Assembly (NCBI GenBank): GCA_009733775.1
Contig: WOGZ01000025.1
Span: forward strand, 165,490 to 229,489
Length of the DNA stretch: 64,000 bases
From: Alectoria sarmentosa
Taxonomy: Eukaryota > Ascomycota > Lecanoromycetes > Lecanorales > Parmeliaceae
Direction: 5' to 3'
Below are positions 58,643 through 64,000 of the stretch, one piece after another. A program made the position numbers and the translations under genes. The notes beneath the pieces were generated by a model. That model did no database searches and was not told the DNA's origin. It saw only the letters and a program-made list of their open reading frames with translations. Numbering within the stretch: position 1 is the stretch's first letter; each line of letters starts with the position of its first letter.

Positions 58643-59539
58643 GCGTTCAAAAATTCATTTATATATAATAATTATAATAAAAAAAATTTCACGTTATTTA
58701 AACATATTATCATTATTCAAAATTCGATTTTTCGATATAAATTAAAATTTCGTAAAAAAAAAGTTAATTTTATATTTGTTTATTAAAAATAATAAATAAA
58801 TTTTCAATTTTTTTAAATATATTTTAAAGATCGTGATTTTTTAATTAAATTTTTATTTAATTTTCTCTCATTTTTTATAAACGAATAAACAACGATTAAT
58901 TAAATCGACGATAAAATTAAGTAAAAAATATTTAAAACTTTTATACGTTATATCGATAAAATTCTTTTTTTCGTATTCGATATATTATTAATTATTAATA
59001 TTATCTTTTAAAGATTTTATATAATAAATAATTTTTGAAATGTCGATAATAAAATATTTAAAAACTTCGATAAAAATAATTTTCGCATCGCGAAATTAGC
59101 GTATATATTTTTTCTCACTTTTATTTTAATAAAACTTTAATTTCTCGAAACGAATAATTTTGATTTTAAAAATAAATATCTTCGTTAAAAACGAAATCGC
59201 GAACGTAATAATTAACATTTCGATTATAAACGAAATTATAAACGTAATAATTAACGTTTTTTTAACGATATTTTGCGAACTTTCGTTGCGAAACTTATTA
59301 TTACGAATTTTTAACATAAAAAATTCGCGTTTTTATTAAAAACGACGATTTTTCTTTTTAACACGTTTAAAACGTTTTTTCAAATTGATTTTTCTCTTAA
59401 AAATAAATCTTCGAAACTCGTTAACGCTATTTAAACGTTTATTTTGATTATCTTTAATTTTAAATATTTAATTTTTAAGTAAAATCGACATCGCAGCGAT
59501 ATTAAACCTTTTTTTTTAAAAGATTTGAAAAATTAAAAT

Positions 59540-59838
59540 TATAAAACGTATTATTTACGTCGTTAAATAAACGTAAATAAATAAATATATATAAAAAACG
59601 TAATGTTATTATTAAATTTAATGAATAAATTATATAATAAAATTAATTTTTAAAGATTAAAAGAAAATTTCGAGATATATTAAATAAATATATATTTATT
59701 AAACACTCTCATTAGCGAAATAATTATGAGATTAATTTAATTGAATTTAAATCTTGTATTTTTTATGAAAACTTATAAAAGATAACGTAACGGTGGCGCA
59801 TATTTTATATAAAACGTATACGATTATTCGATTTAATA
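59540..59838 (-). repeat. 5' LTR of the Gypsy relic
   Basis: 299 bp, partner of 52673-52971. Starts TATAAAACG on the plus strand, where the other copy has TGTAAAACG (G-to-A). Confidence 0.93.
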
Positions 59839-59843
59839 TTACG

Positions 59844-62800
59844 TTCGTTTTATATAATATATTTAATTTATAATTACAAAAAATTATTTCAAATATTAAT
59901 ATTATTTAAACTTTCGTTTATAATGAATATTAATGTTACGAAAAATATATAAACTTAATAAAATACTTATTTTATTAAAAAGATTTATTTATTAAAAAAA
60001 GTATTTCGATAAAATTCTTAATTTAGCATTATAAATAATTAAATTTTTAAATAAAAAAAAGCAAGCTTTTTATATTTTATTATTGTATTTTAATATTATT
60101 TTAATAACATAATATTAACATTTCTATTAATATTAATTAATTATTAATAAAATTTAAAAAATTTCTTATTAAATTATCGATATTTTCGTTAACTAAGATT
60201 ACTCGTTTTTTTATTAAAAACTTTCTCAACAAACTTTAAAAGTTAATAAATTTAATTTCTTCGTCGATTATCGTCTTAAATTTAATTTTTAAAAACATAA
60301 TTATTTTTACATTTTAATTCGAAGAATTTCTTTATAATAATCACGTTTATATAAATTTAATAAACGAAAATACTTATTTATTTATCGATTATATTATTAA
60401 AATCTATTTTTACTTATTATAAATCAATCGAGATCTTTTTAACTTAATACGAAAAAAACGTTTTCGAATAAAATCAAACTCGATTAAAACATTTTTTAAA
60501 TTTAATAATTAAATTTTCGATAGATTTATCTTTCGTATTATTTTGAAAACTTTCGAAATAAACATTAAAACATTGCGAAAATTACGAGATTCTTTTTTTA
60601 TCGAAACATTTGTCTATATTTTATTAATAAATACGTTATTTAAATTAAATTTAAATTTGCTTAATAACGTAAAATAGATTATAAAAACGATTTTAATAAA
60701 AGAAGAAATATATAAAAAATCAATTAATTCAAAACCTTTGATTATAATTAAATAAATAATTTTTTAAAAACTTCGTAAATTTTTATTATATAAAAGAATA
60801 GTATAAAACTGAGTTAAAATATTTTAAATTTATATATACAGTTAATTATAAATTCGAAATTATTACGCTTTTCGATTAGCGCTCGAATAGCGACGTTTAA
60901 ACCTTTCGAGCATTATTATTAAAAATTTGTATATAAAAATCTTATATCTTTTATCTTTTACCCTTTTAAATATATAATATTTTTATAATTTCGTAAAATG
61001 TAAAATATGCTTTACGCTTTTTAATAATGTAAAAATTATGAAATTTGACTTATTATTCGTTAAATTAATAAATATTCAAATATCGATATTAAAGTCGTAT
61101 TAAATCTATTCGAGACGATTAATATTTTTTTCGATTTGTTTATTTATTTACGAAAACGCGTATAATTATTATATTTTATTAATTTATTAATTTATTATTA
61201 ATATGAATATATTCAATTTTAATATTTCTCGCTCGCACATTATTAAATATTTAAAACATATATATCTCTTTTATTCGTTTTTTGAAACCTTAATTAACTT
61301 TTTTAAATAATCTCTCGCGAAATTTATTATTGTTGATAATCGAGATCAAAAACGAGTTTAATAATTATTTATTACTATTTATAAACGCGTAAAAAAACCT
61401 TTAAAAAGATCTCGAACAGATTTTTCTTTTTTATAATCGTTATTCTGCTAAATTAATCGATTTTTATTTTTTTAAAACGCGCCTTTTTCTTTTCTTTCAT
61501 TTATTATCCTTTTTTTTATTTAATAACGCGTTTTTTATATTCTTAAACGATCGAAAAATGTTTTAATTAATATAAAACATTTTCTATTATGAGACTTATT
61601 AGTAAACTTTTTTGATATCGATTTCTTTAACAATTCGCTTTTTAATTCTTTTTTGAAAATTATTTAATTTACTTAATTTATTTAATTCACTCAATTTTTA
61701 ACAAAATTAATAAATTATATTGCGCGTTATTTATATATTATAAAGTTTCTACGATATAATCTCGATTTTATAAATTAAATTTGCGATCGATATAATATAA
61801 CGTTATTTATAAATAAAATATTTAAATAACGTTATAATAACGATAAAATTAAAATCGTTACATTTAAAATAAACGTTTTATAAAATAATAATTAAAATAA
61901 TAATTAAAACGAGAATAAAAAGCATACAAAGAGCGTTAAAATATATGTAAATAATTTCATTAATTTCAACGAGCGTGATATTAACAACATTTTACACTCA
62001 TTAAAATTAAATATGATAATTTTAATCGATAAATATAAAAAATATCGCGTTTATAACGTTTAATATAATAACGTCGTTTTAATAATCTTATAATAAATTA
62101 TTATTAATTATTCGATAATTTCATTTACGTGTAAAATGCAAGACGCGATTATTATTTATATGCTTATTTTGAAGTCTTTAAAAAGCGAAAAATCGATTTT
62201 TAATCAAATTTACATTATAAATAATATTTAAAAACAATTTATAACACGATATAACTTTTTCTCGATCGCGTTTTTTATATTAATTATATTAAACATAATT
62301 ATTATGATAATATTAAATAAATATTATATCGAATTTTTTTTTAAAGCATCAATTTTTATATTATTATTCTTAAAACGATATTTGAAAAATTAAAAATTAA
62401 TTTAATTATATAAGATTATAAGTTATTATATACAAATTTTCAACATTATAATTCACGTATTTATAATCGTTTTATTTCAAATGAGATCGTTATTATTTAA
62501 AAAAACGATATAAATAATTTATTAAATATATTTAAAACGAGAAACGTTTTAATTGAAATTTAAAGTCGCGATAAATATAATGTTTCATATTAACATCTCG
62601 TTGAAATGTTATTACGTTATTCTTTTATTTTTTCATTTAACGAATAATTATAATATAATAATATATTTAATATAAATATTTTATTTGATAAAAAAAATTT
62701 TATTAATTAAAATAACAATAACAATTTCGCTTTATAAATCAATAATCGAGAAACTTTAAAGCGAATTACATTAATCTTTTTTTATAAATTTATCTTTTTA

Positions 62801-63030
62801 TTTCTTCAAATTTATCAAATTAATTCTTTATAAATATTTTATATAAATTTATTTTATTAAATTTAATCGTTTTTTTCATTGCGATAAGTTATTTCAACAT
62901 TTCATCTGCGATATATATAATTATTAAAACTAATCGATTTTATTAAATGAGACAAAATCAAAAAATTATTCGAATTAGTATTTATTAAACAATTATTAAT
63001 GTTCAAATCGATGAAATTATTATAAGCGTA
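59844..63030. other. AT-rich sequence, nothing assigned
   Basis: Same mutated composition as the rest of the block. It may contain the N-terminal part of the Helitron described next, but I could not recognise any motif here. Short open frames are what this composition gives by chance. Confidence 0.4.
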
Positions 63031-63039
63031 TAAATTAAT

Positions 63040-64000
63040 AAATAACGTATTATTCTTTCTTTTTTATATTAAAAAAGTTCACGATTTATGAAATAATTTT
63101 ATCAAGACTGCATAATCTTGATTATTAAATTTAATCGATTAAACATCTTTATTATTTTTATTTACAATTCAAAATGAATTAAAATCATTATTAACTTTTT
63201 ATTTAATAAATTAATTATCGATCGATTTAATTTGATAATATAAGTATTCAAATTAAAGTTAAAGGTTTTTATAAACGATATTTTAAAAAAGAAGATGCTT
63301 GATAAATTCTCTCTCATTTCCCTTAATAAATTCATTTATAATAAATCTTTTAAGAGCACGTTAATTAAATAATTAATGTAAATTACAATTTTTAAAAGTA
63401 TTTTTAATATCGTTTAATTTTTTATATATCGTAATTTTTATTTATAAATCTTATAATGCTCTCAAAAAATTTTTTTTTCGAAAATCGAATTACGATCGAT
63501 TAAAATTTCGATGATTAATTTTAATTTTAATTGACTTTTGCGAGCAAAAGATCGAATTTCGACGTATTATTATATTATAAAATTTCAAAAACGAGAATTA
63601 TCGTATATTTATATATTCATTATATTATATTTTAAAAATCGTTATTTAAACGTTAACGAAATAAACGTTATTATTAATGTTGAAATTTTTAATTATATAC
63701 GATTTCTCAATCTTTATATTATTATAATTAAATATATAATTTATAATAATTATAATTATTACGCTATAAGCAAAACGAATATTTTTTTATTTTATTAAAA
63801 TTCGAACAAAAATCAATGCAATAAACGATTTTTAAAGAAATTTAATAATTATATTATTTTTAAATCAAATATCGAATATCTTATTTATCGCCGATATAAA
63901 TTTATTATAATTTCAAAAAATAAATTTAAATAAAATTATTAAGTGATGTTTTATAATTCGTATTTATTAATTAAATATAATGTTTATATTAATGTGAAAA
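63040..64000 (+). mobile_element. RIP-degraded Helitron Rep domain, runs off the window end
   Basis: Plus-strand reading gives a mutated Helitron-like N-terminal (Rep) domain. KFQKRELSYIYIFIIL (about 63580-63627) matches the HUH nickase motif, normally ...FQKRGLPHAHI, with both His changed to Tyr and Pro to Ser. Further on are LIYRRY near 63880 (normally YPxYRRR) and FYNSYLLIKYNVYINV at 63950-64000 (normally PYNPYLLxKYNxHINVE). Upstream, 63040-63300 has a weaker match to the segment before the HUH motif (for example IQIKVKGFYKRYFKK). Every change listed is C-to-T or G-to-A. The helicase half would lie beyond 64000. Confidence 0.8.

Larger units (their letters stand above)
52673..59838 (-). 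mobile_element. RIP-degraded Ty3/Gypsy LTR retrotransposon
   Basis: A 7166-bp element on the minus strand. Its LTRs at 52673-52971 and 59540-59838 are both 299 bp and differ mainly by C/T and G/A changes. Flanking 5-bp target copies are TTGCG (52668-52672) and TTACG (59839-59843), differing by one G-to-A. Going 5' to 3' on the minus strand, a decayed CCHC zinc knuckle lies near 58407-58452 and a decayed Gypsy-type reverse transcriptase near 57370-57640. A purine run AAAAGAAAAAA sits just before the 3' LTR, as a polypurine tract should. Many stops interrupt the frame, so the element is dead. Confidence 0.9.
52216..64000. other. RIP-type AT-rich block, runs off the window end
   Basis: From about 52216 the sequence changes within a few tens of bases from ordinary composition to very AT-rich and stays so to the end. 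No intact gene exists. Surviving C residues are mostly followed by G: on four sampled lines (55201-55320, 56821-56880, 59281-59340) 16 of 27 C are in CpG, where base composition alone would give about one in ten. TpA, TpT and ApA dominate. This fits exhaustive C-to-T mutation at non-CpG sites by repeat-induced point mutation. The block contains two recognisable transposon relics (separate entries). A centromeric or subtelomeric position is possible but not shown. Confidence 0.9.

Noticed and set aside
59126..59317. 63-codon minus-strand frame just inside the 5' LTR
   Set aside because: Could be part of decayed gag, but no recognisable motif; too short and compositionally biased.
52216..64000. 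Centromere interpretation of the AT-rich block
   Set aside because: Transposon relics with RIP-type mutations explain the composition; nothing in the window shows centromere function, and one edge lies outside the window.

Overview
This is a filamentous ascomycete (Pezizomycotina) nuclear chromosome segment. The genes have short GT-AG introns (about 43-150 nt) with CTNAC-like branch sites. Recognisable products are typical of that group: NAC-alpha, Atp7, SRP receptor alpha, Yif1, a 7TM-RGS protein, Chs5, a RID/Masc1-type DNA methyltransferase, an HhH-GPD glycosylase, an F-box-like protein and an Msc7-type aldehyde dehydrogenase. The class within Pezizomycotina is not resolved.

Layout. 0-2 kb: two housekeeping genes on +. 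2.9-11.6 kb: a cluster of four related but unrecognised genes (three on -, one on +) built from ~40-residue helical repeats; the two longest share exon layout, coiled coils and a C-terminal motif. 14.8-16.0 kb: an unrecognised Ser-rich gene, probably with a 5-nt microexon. 19.3-22.9 kb: a divergent secretory pair (SRP receptor alpha / Yif1). 23.7-25.6 kb: an RGS signalling protein. 28.8-30.0 kb: Chs5. 31.0-34.8 kb: the RID-type methyltransferase. 36.15-37.09 kb: a non-autonomous DNA transposon with perfect 66-bp inverted termini and an exact 8-bp target duplication, itself carrying a 139-bp nested insertion. 37-40 kb: decayed coding fragments. 40.7-52.0 kb: glycosylase, F-box-like protein, small lipid-modified-type membrane protein, Msc7-like ALDH with a 7-nt microexon, a frameshifted sulfotransferase-like gene, and two small unrecognised genes.

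At about 52.2 kb the composition changes abruptly to an extremely AT-rich block that runs to the window end. It is not empty. It holds a complete but heavily mutated Ty3/Gypsy LTR retrotransposon on the minus strand (two 299-bp LTRs, 5-bp target duplication, polypurine tract, decayed zinc knuckle and reverse transcriptase). A decayed Helitron Rep domain on the plus strand runs off the window end. The changes are C-to-T/G-to-A in character and most surviving C residues sit in CpG, the footprint expected of repeat-induced point mutation (RIP) that hits CpA/CpT and spares CpG. The RID-type methyltransferase, the family required for RIP in Neurospora, lies 17 kb away in the same window, so the likely machinery and its products are seen together.

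The most novel items are the helical-repeat gene cluster, the nested DNA transposon with its own internal empty site, and the CpG-sparing RIP block with its two identifiable relics.
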